Origin: Candidatus Bathyarchaeota archaeon
GTDB lineage: Archaea; Thermoproteota; Bathyarchaeia; Bathyarchaeales; Bathycorpusculaceae
Reading direction: 5' to 3'
DNA: 32,715 nucleotides
Assembly (NCBI GenBank): GCA_030672475.1
Contig: DAOVGI010000058.1
Coordinates: 1-32,715 of the forward strand
Each line of letters starts with the position of its first letter. Position 1 is the first letter of the stretch. Shown here piece after piece: positions 25,126 to 32,715 of this stretch. Both the position numbers and the translations under genes were made by a program. The notes beneath the pieces are model-generated. The model made no database searches. It saw only the letters and a list, made by a program, of their open reading frames with translations, and was not told the DNA's origin.

Positions 25126-27591
25126 ATGCCGGAAATGAAAAACGAATTGGTAACATGGTTTGAGGATGTAAGAAGAACAGATGTCCCTTCTGTGGGCGGG
25201 AAAAATGCTAATCTCGGAGAGTTGATAAACGCAAGTATACCCGTTCCACCAGGCTTTGCATTGACAGCTTTCTCTTACAAGAAATTCATTGATGAAACAG
25301 GTATATCGGAAAGAATCTACGCGGTCATAAATGAAATGGTAACTGATCCAAACGATCCAAAACAGTATGAAGCAGCATCCAAAAAGATTCGCGACCTCAT
25401 GGAGTCAACGCCTATACCTAAAGCTGTTGAAGAAGCCGTTAGACATGCCTACAGAGAATTGTGCAGAAGACTAAACACAGATGAGGTTCTTGTTGCTGTG
25501 AGGTCAAGCGCCACTGCTGAAGACTTGTCCGACGCCTCTTTTGCTGGACAACAGGAAACCTACCTAAACGTGAAGACAGAAGATGAACTCCTAAAGAAAA
25601 CTGTGAAGTGTTGGTCAAGCCTCTTTACGCCTAGAGCAATCTTTTACAGAACGCAGAAAGGGTTCAGACATGAGGATGTTCTGATAAGTGTCGGCTTCCA
25701 AAAGATGGTTAACGCAAAGAGTGCAGGAGTGATGTTCACTCTCAATCCGGTTACTGGAGACTCCAACCATATTGTTATTGAAGGTAACTGGGGTCTTGGT
25801 GAAGCTGTCGTTTCAGGAGCAGTTACACCAGACTACTTCTTGATTAACAAAGCTACGATGCAAATCGTAGAACGTAGGATAGCCAAGAAGAGTATCGAGT
25901 ACGTTGGAGACCCTGAAACGGGAGAGAATGTGCAGGCTGATGTTCCCTCTGAACGTCAAAGTGTTCCATGTTTAGAGGATGAGGAAATACTTAAACTTGT
26001 AGAACTTGGAAAGAGAGTTGAGGAACATTATGGAAGAGTCCAGGATATTGAATGGGCAATAGATAAAGACTTATCATTCCCAGAAGACATTTTCATCGTG
26101 CAGTCTAGGCCTGAAACGGTTTGGAGCCTTAAGAGTGCAGAAGAAGGATTAGAGAAGACAACTGCCGATACTGCTTCTACAGAGTTAAAAGTCATTGTGA
26201 AAGGTATCGGCGCTGGACGGAGAGGCACAAGTTTCGGCAAGGCTAAGGTTATCTTTTCACTTGAAGATGCTGGAAAACTCCTGCAGAAAGGCGACATACT
26301 CGTAACCACGATGACGAATCCAGATTTTGTTCCGTACATGAGAATTTCAAGCGCTATAGTGACAGACAAAGGTGGAGTTACTTGTCACGCAGCCATTGTC
26401 AGCCGCGAACTCGGAATCCCATGCGTAGTTGGAACTGAAAACGCGACTCAAGTCCTGAAGACTGATGAAGAATATACTGTCGATGCTAGGAACGGCATAA
26501 TCTACGAGGGGGTGGCTAAGGAGATAATTCAACCATCAGCATCTGCACCTGCAGGCGCGGCGTTAACTATGAATACAACTATGCAACAAGCTCCAGTAAC
26601 AGCAACTAAAATCTATATGAATCTGGGCATACCGGAAAAGATTGAAGACTATAAAAATCTTCCATTTGACGGAATAGGCTTGATGCGCACTGAATTCATA
26701 CTTGCAAGCTACATTGGTGAGCACCCACTTTATCTGATTGAGACTGGGCAGTCACAGAAATTCATTGACAAGCTGGCAGAGGGAATTGCGACTGTTGCTA
26801 GAGTTATTCAGCCTTGTCCAGTAATAGTGCGTTTCAGCGACTTCAAAACAAACGAGTACCGCAAGCTAAAAGGCGGAGAGAAATACGAGATTGTCGAAGA
26901 CAATCCAATGCTTGGCTGGCGTGGATGCAGCCGCTACATAAGTCAGTGGTACGAGGAAGCTTTCAGGCTTGAGTGCAAAGCAATCAAAAAATGCCGTGAA
27001 GAGTGGGGTCTCAAAAACGTTTGGGTGATGCTTCCAGTTGTGCGCACAGTGTGGGAAGCAAAACAAGTGCTGAAGATCATGAATGAAGAAGGCTTAGAAC
27101 GTTCGCGGGACTTTGAAATCTGGTTCATGGCTGAAACGCCGTCAATAGTAATAATGGCTGATGAATTTTCGAAGCTGTGTGACGGTTTTTCAATAGGTTC
27201 AAATGACCTGACTCAAGGAGTTCTGTTGATAGACCGCGACTCTGAACGCTTAGGTTTGCTGGGCTACTTTGATGAAAGAGAGCCAGCGTTGAAAAGAGCA
27301 ATAACCCACCTGATTCGAGTAGCCCATCAGAATGGATGTACAGTATCAATCTGCGGTGAAGGTCCATCAAACCTACCAGACTTTGCAGAGTTTCTCGTGA
27401 GGGCTGGAATAGACAGCATTTCAGTAAATGCAGATGCTGTTACAGCTACTAGAAAACTTGTTGCAAGTGTAGAACAGAAAGTGATCCTTGAGCAGCTTGC
27501 CCAACTGCGTGAAGAGGTTTCCAGACGTTCAAGTGAGAAACCAAGACAGGACTGGGAATGGTCGCCCCGATGGGACGAAACCATAAAATAG
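25126..27591 (+). CDS. ppsA: Phosphoenolpyruvate synthase
   Basis: 821 aa; 'VPSVGGKNANLGELI', 'VAVRSSATAEDLSDASFAGQQETYLNV', swivelling His 'GGVTCHAAIVSRELGIPCVVGT', 'FSIGSNDLTQ', 'CTVSICGEGPSN'. Confidence 0.97.
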   Translation: MPEMKNELVTWFEDVRRTDVPSVGGKNANLGELINASIPVPPGFALTAFSYKKFIDETGISERIYAVINEMVTDPNDPKQYEAASKKIRDLMESTPIPKAVEEAVRHAYRELCRRLNTDEVLVAVRSSATAEDLSDASFAGQQETYLNVKTEDELLKKTVKCWSSLFTPRAIFYRTQKGFRHEDVLISVGFQKMVNAKSAGVMFTLNPVTGDSNHIVIEGNWGLGEAVVSGAVTPDYFLINKATMQIVERRIAKKSIEYVGDPETGENVQADVPSERQSVPCLEDEEILKLVELGKRVEEHYGRVQDIEWAIDKDLSFPEDIFIVQSRPETVWSLKSAEEGLEKTTADTASTELKVIVKGIGAGRRGTSFGKAKVIFSLEDAGKLLQKGDILVTTMTNPDFVPYMRISSAIVTDKGGVTCHAAIVSRELGIPCVVGTENATQVLKTDEEYTVDARNGIIYEGVAKEIIQPSASAPAGAALTMNTTMQQAPVTATKIYMNLGIPEKIEDYKNLPFDGIGLMRTEFILASYIGEHPLYLIETGQSQKFIDKLAEGIATVARVIQPCPVIVRFSDFKTNEYRKLKGGEKYEIVEDNPMLGWRGCSRYISQWYEEAFRLECKAIKKCREEWGLKNVWVMLPVVRTVWEAKQVLKIMNEEGLERSRDFEIWFMAETPSIVIMADEFSKLCDGFSIGSNDLTQGVLLIDRDSERLGLLGYFDEREPALKRAITHLIRVAHQNGCTVSICGEGPSNLPDFAEFLVRAGIDSISVNADAVTATRKLVASVEQKVILEQLAQLREEVSRRSSEKPRQDWEWSPRWDETIK

Positions 27592-27647
27592 TAAAATCTA
27601 CACTTCCCACGAAACATGTTTACTTCTAATACTAGGAGCGTGTTTAC

Positions 27648-28649
27648 ATGAGGCAATTCGATTTTGAAGAAGAAAGAATTAAACAAGAGATAAGAAAGCT
27701 TGAAGCAAAACGCGTGCTAATTCAACTTCCTGAAGGACTTAAACGTGAAGGTCCTCGATTATCAAGGATTGTGGAAAAAACCAGTGCTCTACCTATAGTC
27801 TCGGCGGATCCATGCTATGGCGCGTGCGACTTGGCAACAGCCGATGCTGAAAGCTTAGGCGTAGACTTGATAATCCATTATGGACATGCAAAGTTGCTGA
27901 AGTATGAACGGGTACCTACAATATACGTGGAAACTAGAGCAACCGTAAGTGTGGATGAAACTGTTGAGAAAACCTTGCCCTTATTGAAAAAATGGGATAC
28001 CATAGGCTTAGCCACAACAGTTCAGCATGTTCAAACAATAGACAGCGTCAAAGAAATTCTTCTTCAAGCCGGAAAAACGCTTGTAATAGGTGACGCTGGA
28101 CATATGAAGTATCCGGGGCAGGTGATTGGATGCGATTACAGCAATGCCAAATCAATAGCAAGCGACGTTGAAGCCTTTCTTTTTGTTGGCGGCGGACGAT
28201 TTCACGCTCTAGGTGTGGCCCTGTCAACATCAAAACCAACAATAGTTGCTGATCCATACGAAAAAAGAGTTTTCTCAGTTGATGAAGATGCAAGAAAAAT
28301 CCTCAAACAGCGATGGGCAAGCATAGAAGAAGCAAAGAAAGCGAAAACCTTCGCAGTCTTAGTTGGATTGAAACCAGGACAGAAAAAACTTGAAAAAGCG
28401 TTAAGCATAAAAGAAGAACTTGAGGAAAACGGGAAAAAAACTTGTCTTTTTGCTATTAGAAATGTCACTCCAGAAGCACTGATGAGCTTTCCAACAGTAG
28501 ATGCTTACGTGAATACAGCCTGCCCAAGAATATCACTAGACGACACGTCAAAATTTCAAAAACCAGTGCTTACTATGAACGAAACATTTGTGATGGTTGG
28601 TAAATTATCTTGGGAAAAACTGTGCAGAGAAGGATTGTTCGAAAGCTAG
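27648..28649 (+). CDS. dph2: Diphthamide biosynthesis enzyme Dph2
   Basis: 333 aa; 'VLIQLPEGLKREGPRLSRIVEKTSALPIVSADPCYGACDLA'; the three cluster Cys contexts are 'PCYGACD', 'VIGCDYSNA' and 'NTACPRISLDD'. Confidence 0.93.
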   Translation: MRQFDFEEERIKQEIRKLEAKRVLIQLPEGLKREGPRLSRIVEKTSALPIVSADPCYGACDLATADAESLGVDLIIHYGHAKLLKYERVPTIYVETRATVSVDETVEKTLPLLKKWDTIGLATTVQHVQTIDSVKEILLQAGKTLVIGDAGHMKYPGQVIGCDYSNAKSIASDVEAFLFVGGGRFHALGVALSTSKPTIVADPYEKRVFSVDEDARKILKQRWASIEEAKKAKTFAVLVGLKPGQKKLEKALSIKEELEENGKKTCLFAIRNVTPEALMSFPTVDAYVNTACPRISLDDTSKFQKPVLTMNETFVMVGKLSWEKLCREGLFES

Positions 28650-29308
28650 ATTTAGAAATGCTGCTTTCACAAATCGAGCCGCATCCATCACCAAAACCAA
28701 ACCTTGAACAATACACAGTTTCAGCAGATGTTGCGGCAACAACACTCTATATTGCAGCGTACATACACGACGACATTATCGACAAAACGATTCTAGATTT
28801 AGGCTGTGGGACAGGGAGACTGGCTTTGGGAGCGGCCTTTCTGGGTGCAAAACAAGTGATAGGTGTAGACATTGATGAAACGGCAGTAAGAGTTGCTCTT
28901 AGAAACTCGAAAAAAACTGGTTTGAAAGAAAAAGTGCAGTGGTTTGTAGCAGATATCGATGCTATACACGGACAGTTTGACACAGTTCTGCAGAATCCAC
29001 CCTTTGGCGTACAAAGACGTAAGGCTGATCGTAAGTTCTTAAAAAAAGCTCTGGAAGTTGGCAACAGCATTTATTCAATTCACAAAAGCCCACACAAAGA
29101 CAAGGTGTTCATTAAAACGTTGAAGACCAGCGAAACCAACACGATGCCAGCAACTCCATCCCCATTTATTGAAAGGTTTGTTGAGAGGCATGAACGGAGA
29201 ATTAAGGCAGTGTATGCCATGTTAATGACGATTCCGCACATGTTCAGCTTTCACACTAAGCGTAAACATGAATTCGTAGTTGACTTGTACGTTATAGAAA
29301 AAAAGTGA
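28622..29308 (+). CDS. METTL5-like class I SAM methyltransferase
   Basis: 'LLSQIEPHPSPKPNLEQYTVSADVAATTLYIAAY', 'ILDLGCGTGRLALGAAFLGAKQVIGVDID', catalytic 'QNPPFGVQRRKADRKFLKKAL'. Start ambiguous (TTG 28610 or GTG 28622). Confidence 0.88.
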   Translation: MQRRIVRKLDLEMLLSQIEPHPSPKPNLEQYTVSADVAATTLYIAAYIHDDIIDKTILDLGCGTGRLALGAAFLGAKQVIGVDIDETAVRVALRNSKKTGLKEKVQWFVADIDAIHGQFDTVLQNPPFGVQRRKADRKFLKKALEVGNSIYSIHKSPHKDKVFIKTLKTSETNTMPATPSPFIERFVERHERRIKAVYAMLMTIPHMFSFHTKRKHEFVVDLYVIEKK

Positions 29309-29503
29309 AAGAGCAAGGTGTGGAGTGGCATCAATTCGCTTTAAGGCTCTCCAAAAGAAATGAAACTGCCAGACATTATTATTCAAAGAATCAAAAGGTT
29401 TATTGACAAGCGTGAAGAGTAGAAATATGTTCGATCAGTAGGTGTCAAGTTAGCAACTGTAAATATCTGATCACGTGAATTTGCATTATGATGGGGAACA
29501 TGA

Positions 29504-30088
29504 ATGTCTTCAAAATTATCAAACGGGAAAAAGGGAAGATTTGTATCGCCAGGAGAACGCCTCGGCGTAATAGAAGAGTTCGTCGCGGATGCTGGAACAT
29601 ACGTTAGAGACGGGGTCATCTACTCTGAGGTTGTCGGCCGTGTCTTACCAGATTTTATGAACAAGCGGGTTTCAGTTTACCCGTTAGTTCGTAAGTTAAG
29701 GATTCCGAAAACTGGAAGCATAATCCTAGGACAAGTTTCAAGGGTTCAAAAACAGAATGCCTTTGTGCGCATACACAACATAGGTGAGAAAAAGATTTCT
29801 GGCTTTTTCTCAGGCATCTTGCATGTTTCTGATGTACAGTTAAGATACGTTGACTCAATGTTCGAGATCTGCAAACCAAACGACATCATTAGAGCGAAAG
29901 TGATAAGCGAAAAGAACGGAACCTATCATTTATCCATAAAAGACAGAAATCTAGGAGTGGTCTACGCTTTCTGTTCGCAGTGCGGCTACATGCTAGAACT
30001 AAGTCGACAAAGAATGCGCTGCCCAAGATGTGGGAGAATTGAAAAGCGCAAGACATCGTTGGATTATGGAAAAGGCGCAATAGCATAA
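29504..30088 (+). CDS. csl4: Exosome RNA-binding subunit Csl4
   Basis: 194 aa; 'VSPGERLGVIEEFVADAGTYVRDGVIYSEVVGRVLPD', S1-like domain, zinc ribbon 'CSQCGYMLELSRQRMRCPRCG'. Confidence 0.94.
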   Translation: MSSKLSNGKKGRFVSPGERLGVIEEFVADAGTYVRDGVIYSEVVGRVLPDFMNKRVSVYPLVRKLRIPKTGSIILGQVSRVQKQNAFVRIHNIGEKKISGFFSGILHVSDVQLRYVDSMFEICKPNDIIRAKVISEKNGTYHLSIKDRNLGVVYAFCSQCGYMLELSRQRMRCPRCGRIEKRKTSLDYGKGAIA

Positions 30089-30100
30089 AGGAGGTAGCAG

Positions 30101-30382
30101 ATGAAAGTTAAAGTGTTGAAGAAAACTTCAACTGAACTCAAACTGGAAATTGAAGGTGTTGGACACGCCCTTTGCAACCTACTGCAAAACAGGCTTCTAG
30201 AAGACGAAAATGTGGACTTTGCAGGCTACGACGTACCGCATCCTCTATCCTCACATCCGATAGTCTACGTCCGTACAAAGGGTAACATAAAACCTGAAGA
30301 AGCTCTCCGAAAAACTGTGAAAAGAGCACGTGAAATAAATAAGGAATTCAGCAAAAAACTCAAAAAAGCTCTCAAAACTTAA
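30101..30382 (+). CDS. rpoL: DNA-directed RNA polymerase subunit L (Rpo11)
   Basis: 93 aa; 'LKLEIEGVGHALCNLLQNRLLEDENVDFAGYDVPHPLSSHPIVYVRTKG'. Confidence 0.95.
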   Translation: MKVKVLKKTSTELKLEIEGVGHALCNLLQNRLLEDENVDFAGYDVPHPLSSHPIVYVRTKGNIKPEEALRKTVKRAREINKEFSKKLKKALKT

Positions 30383-30764
30383 TTCTGTTTTTCGCCGTGA
30401 CAAGCAGTTGGGCAAGGCTCTCAACAAGATCATCATTTTCTTCTAGAATTGCAACAGTCTCTCCCAACGTGACATAATGGTGAAGCCAAGCATAAACAGC
30501 CAAGGCTTCTGCAGCATCCGCCAGCATGTGGCGAGTTGTTCTTGATGGCATATGCTCTCTCAAACCAGCCTTTTTAAGTGCCTCAGCAAGTGCACGTCCC
30601 TTAACTTTTGCACCTGAGGGCTCTCCTCTTCTGTTTGACAAAGCGAGAGAATATACGAAGTTTATGAAGGCATCTCCGAGAGATGCAAGTTGGTGGTCTG
30701 TCAGTACTTCAGCTAAATCTCCACGAGTGTCCGCGAAATGAAATGACTTACCCTGTCTTCTCAA
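30372..30764 (-). CDS. Stand-alone RNase III-domain (Mini-III-like) family protein
   Basis: 130 aa; 'LASLGDAFINFVYSLALSNRR' and 'HMLADAAEALAVYAWLHHYV' match the RNase III LGD and DxxEA helices; no dsRBD. Overlaps the rpoL 3' end by 11 bp (convergent). Confidence 0.75.
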   Translation of the reverse strand: MRRQGKSFHFADTRGDLAEVLTDHQLASLGDAFINFVYSLALSNRRGEPSGAKVKGRALAEALKKAGLREHMPSRTTRHMLADAAEALAVYAWLHHYVTLGETVAILEENDDLVESLAQLLVTAKNRIKF

Positions 30765-30856
30765 TGCCAGACGCCTCTACACGATGAATATCTACTCGCC
30801 AAACTTATAATATCTCTCTTTCCTCATATTTTGGATAGTATTATTGAGGAATAAGT

Positions 30857-31444
30857 TTGGTTCTCACAAAATTTCGTGTAATCAAGCCTGAAATTCGTGT
30901 TCTAGGAGTCGATGACGGAGTTTTCACCCCTCACGTGAAAGGCTTGGTGCATGTTGTAGGAGTGATTTTTCGAGGCGGATACTGGCTTGATGGCGTGATG
31001 CACACGAAGGTTGAAGTGGACGGGTTTGACGCTACAGATAAAATGGCGTCAATGATTATTAACTCGCCTCATTACAAGCAATTAAGAGTAGTAATGCTTG
31101 ATGGAATAACCTTTGCAGGTTTCAACGTTGTCAACATTGAGGAACTCAATGCTGAGACAAGATTGCCTGTGATTGCGGTTACACGTGAAAAACCGAACTT
31201 CAAAGAAATCCGCAAAGCCTTGAGTAATTTGACAGGAAGTGAAGAACGTTGGAAAACGATCCGAAATGCTGGGAAAATGTTTGAGGTGTTTACGAGAAGC
31301 AAAAAGGAGAAAGTGTACATGCACATATCAGGGATTTTGGAGAAAGATGCAAGGAAGATTCTGCAGTTAACCTCCACTCGAAGCAGCATACCTGAAGCAC
31401 TACGTGTAGCTCATCTTATTGCTTCAGGAATTAGCAAGACGTAA
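30857..31444 (+). CDS. DUF99 family protein (endonuclease V-like fold)
   Basis: 195 aa; 'IKPEIRVLGVDDGVF', 'VVMLDGITFAGFNVVNIEELNAETRLPVIAVTREKP'. Confidence 0.92.
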   Translation: MVLTKFRVIKPEIRVLGVDDGVFTPHVKGLVHVVGVIFRGGYWLDGVMHTKVEVDGFDATDKMASMIINSPHYKQLRVVMLDGITFAGFNVVNIEELNAETRLPVIAVTREKPNFKEIRKALSNLTGSEERWKTIRNAGKMFEVFTRSKKEKVYMHISGILEKDARKILQLTSTRSSIPEALRVAHLIASGISKT

Positions 31445-31456
31445 CCCTAATACTTA

Positions 31457-31468
31457 TTCTTGCAAGAA
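31457..31468. promoter_or_regulatory. 12-bp palindrome abutting the TATA-like element upstream of TFS
   Basis: TTCTTGCAAGAA, then AAGGTTTAAAAG (BRE/TATA-like) at about 31469-31480. Confidence 0.35.
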
Positions 31469-31524
31469 AAGGTTTAAAAGTGACCATGTAAAGGAAGACC
31501 AAACGGACAGCGGAGTAAGCAGCC

Positions 31525-31878
31525 ATGGAATTTTGTACTAAATGCGGTTCTCGTCTTATTCCAAAGAAAGAAAAAACCGGTAAGAACTCATCAATGATCC
31601 TTATCTGTCCTAAATGTGGTTACAAGAAACAAGCGTTAGGCAACAAAGTTGCACCGAAAATTACTGAAGCTTTGCAGCCTGATCCACAGAAACTTGTTGC
31701 GGTAATAGGTAAGGAAGAGCAGAAATTGAGAACATTGCCCACTGTCAGGGTGGAATGCCCTAAATGTGGAAACAACTTGGCTTATGCTTGGCAGGTGCAG
31801 ACAAGAGGAGCTGATGAATCATCAACACAATTTTTCCGATGCACAAAATGCGGATATACATTCAGAGAATACAGCTAG
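31525..31878 (+). CDS. tfs: Transcription factor S (TFS/TFIIS-like transcript cleavage factor)
   Basis: 117 aa; two zinc ribbons 'CTKCGSRL...CPKCGY' and 'CPKCGNNLAYAWQVQTRGADESSTQFFRCTKCGYTFREYS' with the catalytic 'DE' hairpin. Confidence 0.94.
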   Translation: MEFCTKCGSRLIPKKEKTGKNSSMILICPKCGYKKQALGNKVAPKITEALQPDPQKLVAVIGKEEQKLRTLPTVRVECPKCGNNLAYAWQVQTRGADESSTQFFRCTKCGYTFREYS

Positions 31879-32051
31879 AGATTCCTTTACTTCTACAATG
31901 GCGTTGTTCAATAAGTCGGTTCTGATGGAAATACTATTAGAATTGTATTGATGTTATTCAATGTTGCATTCTTTGAGTCTCATGTGAAGACCCATTTATA
32001 GTTTGTAATGTTTAGCATATGTTGGTCTATTATAGGCCAGTGTACAGACCT

Positions 32052-32070
32052 GTTAAGCAGTATGCTTAAC
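32052..32070. repeat. Inverted repeat upstream of the PCNA gene
   Basis: GTTAAGCA-GTA-TGCTTAAC, perfect 8-bp arms, about 68 bp upstream of the PCNA GTG start. Confidence 0.4.
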
Positions 32071-32137
32071 CGCAGTTCTCTTGAGTGGGCAAAGTCTTTT
32101 TATAACAACAGACCATATCCATAAAAAGAGGATTACC

Positions 32138-32715
32138 GTGTTCAAACTGAAAACGTCAGACGCTAAACTCCTAAAAGACATGATTACCGCCATATCTATA
32201 CTGGTGGACGAAGCTACATTCAAAATTGACTCTGAAAGCCTAAAATTACGAGCGATGGATCCATCACGTGTTGCTATGATCGACTTCGACTGGCCAAAAA
32301 CGATTTTTGAAGAGTATACATGTACAGAACCGACAAAAATGTGTATAAACATAAGTGAATTGTTGAAACTGATCAAGAGGGCAGGCAGAGACGAAGTTGT
32401 GGAGCTTTCTTTAGATGAAAAGACCGCGCGTCTGCACATAAAAATCACAGGAAAGTACACGCGAAACTTCACTATGCCGACACTTGAAGCCGCTGAAGAA
32501 GAAGTGCCGACGCCGAAAATCACCTTTAATGTAAAAGCCAAGGTTTCAACGGAAGGTTTACATCAGGCAATTGAAGATGCACAACTTGTAAGCGACCACG
32601 TTCGCATTGAAGCGGACCCTGAAAAATTAATCTTCAACGCTTCAGGAGATTTGATGGGCGCAAGAATAGAACTTCAAAAAGGAAGTGATACACTTCTGGA
32701 TTTGGAAGTCAAAGA
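32138..32715 (+). CDS. pcn: DNA polymerase sliding clamp PCNA (3' truncated by the window end)
   Basis: GTG start; translation 'VFKLKTSDAKLLKDMITAISILVDEATFKIDSESLKLRAMDPSRVAMIDFDWPKTIFEEYTC...FTMPTLEAAEEEVPTPKITFNVKAKVSTEGLHQAIEDAQLVSDHVRIEADPEKLIFNASGDLMGARIEL'. Absent from the track because it is open-ended. Confidence 0.93.
   Translation, partial: MFKLKTSDAKLLKDMITAISILVDEATFKIDSESLKLRAMDPSRVAMIDFDWPKTIFEEYTCTEPTKMCINISELLKLIKRAGRDEVVELSLDEKTARLHIKITGKYTRNFTMPTLEAAEEEVPTPKITFNVKAKVSTEGLHQAIEDAQLVSDHVRIEADPEKLIFNASGDLMGARIELQKGSDTLLDLEVK

Noticed and set aside
30820-30851. TTCCTCA/TGAGGAA inverted repeat that could mask the SD of the DUF99 gene
   Set aside because: The likely TATA (CTTATAATATC near 30803-30813) places the TSS around or after the left arm, so the arm is probably not in the mRNA.
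1-32715. Search for CRISPR arrays, tRNA/rRNA genes, transposases, integrases or defence-gene clusters
   Set aside because: No spaced direct repeats, no T-arm/acceptor tRNA pattern, no rRNA signature and no mobile-element or defence protein among the translated ORFs.

Overview
The window reads as a contiguous piece of an archaeal chromosome. The gene set (SRP54, Pus10, L21e, RpoF, DUF655, KsgA/Dim1, HemK; L10e; Dph2, METTL5-like, Csl4, RpoL, DUF99, TFS, PCNA) and the TATA-type promoters suggest a TACK, possibly Bathyarchaeia-like, lineage. Lineage is inferred from protein flavour only. I see no CRISPR array, no complete mobile element, and no tRNA or rRNA gene. Most of the window is conserved informational and central-metabolic genes. 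The points most worth a second look are: (i) a four-gene 2-oxoacid:ferredoxin oxidoreductase operon whose PorD subunit appears split by an inserted GltD-like NAD(P)H/flavin module; (ii) a DUF2070 membrane protein with a His/Asp-rich soluble domain resembling a metallohydrolase; (iii) a frameshifted, nonsense-interrupted DUF488 pseudogene; (iv) a short Sec61-beta/SecG gene absent from the ORF track; (v) a frame-broken remnant upstream of a dCTP deaminase-like gene; (vi) dyad-symmetric sequences at several promoters, strongest at glyA. I did not find a clearly new defence or mobile system.
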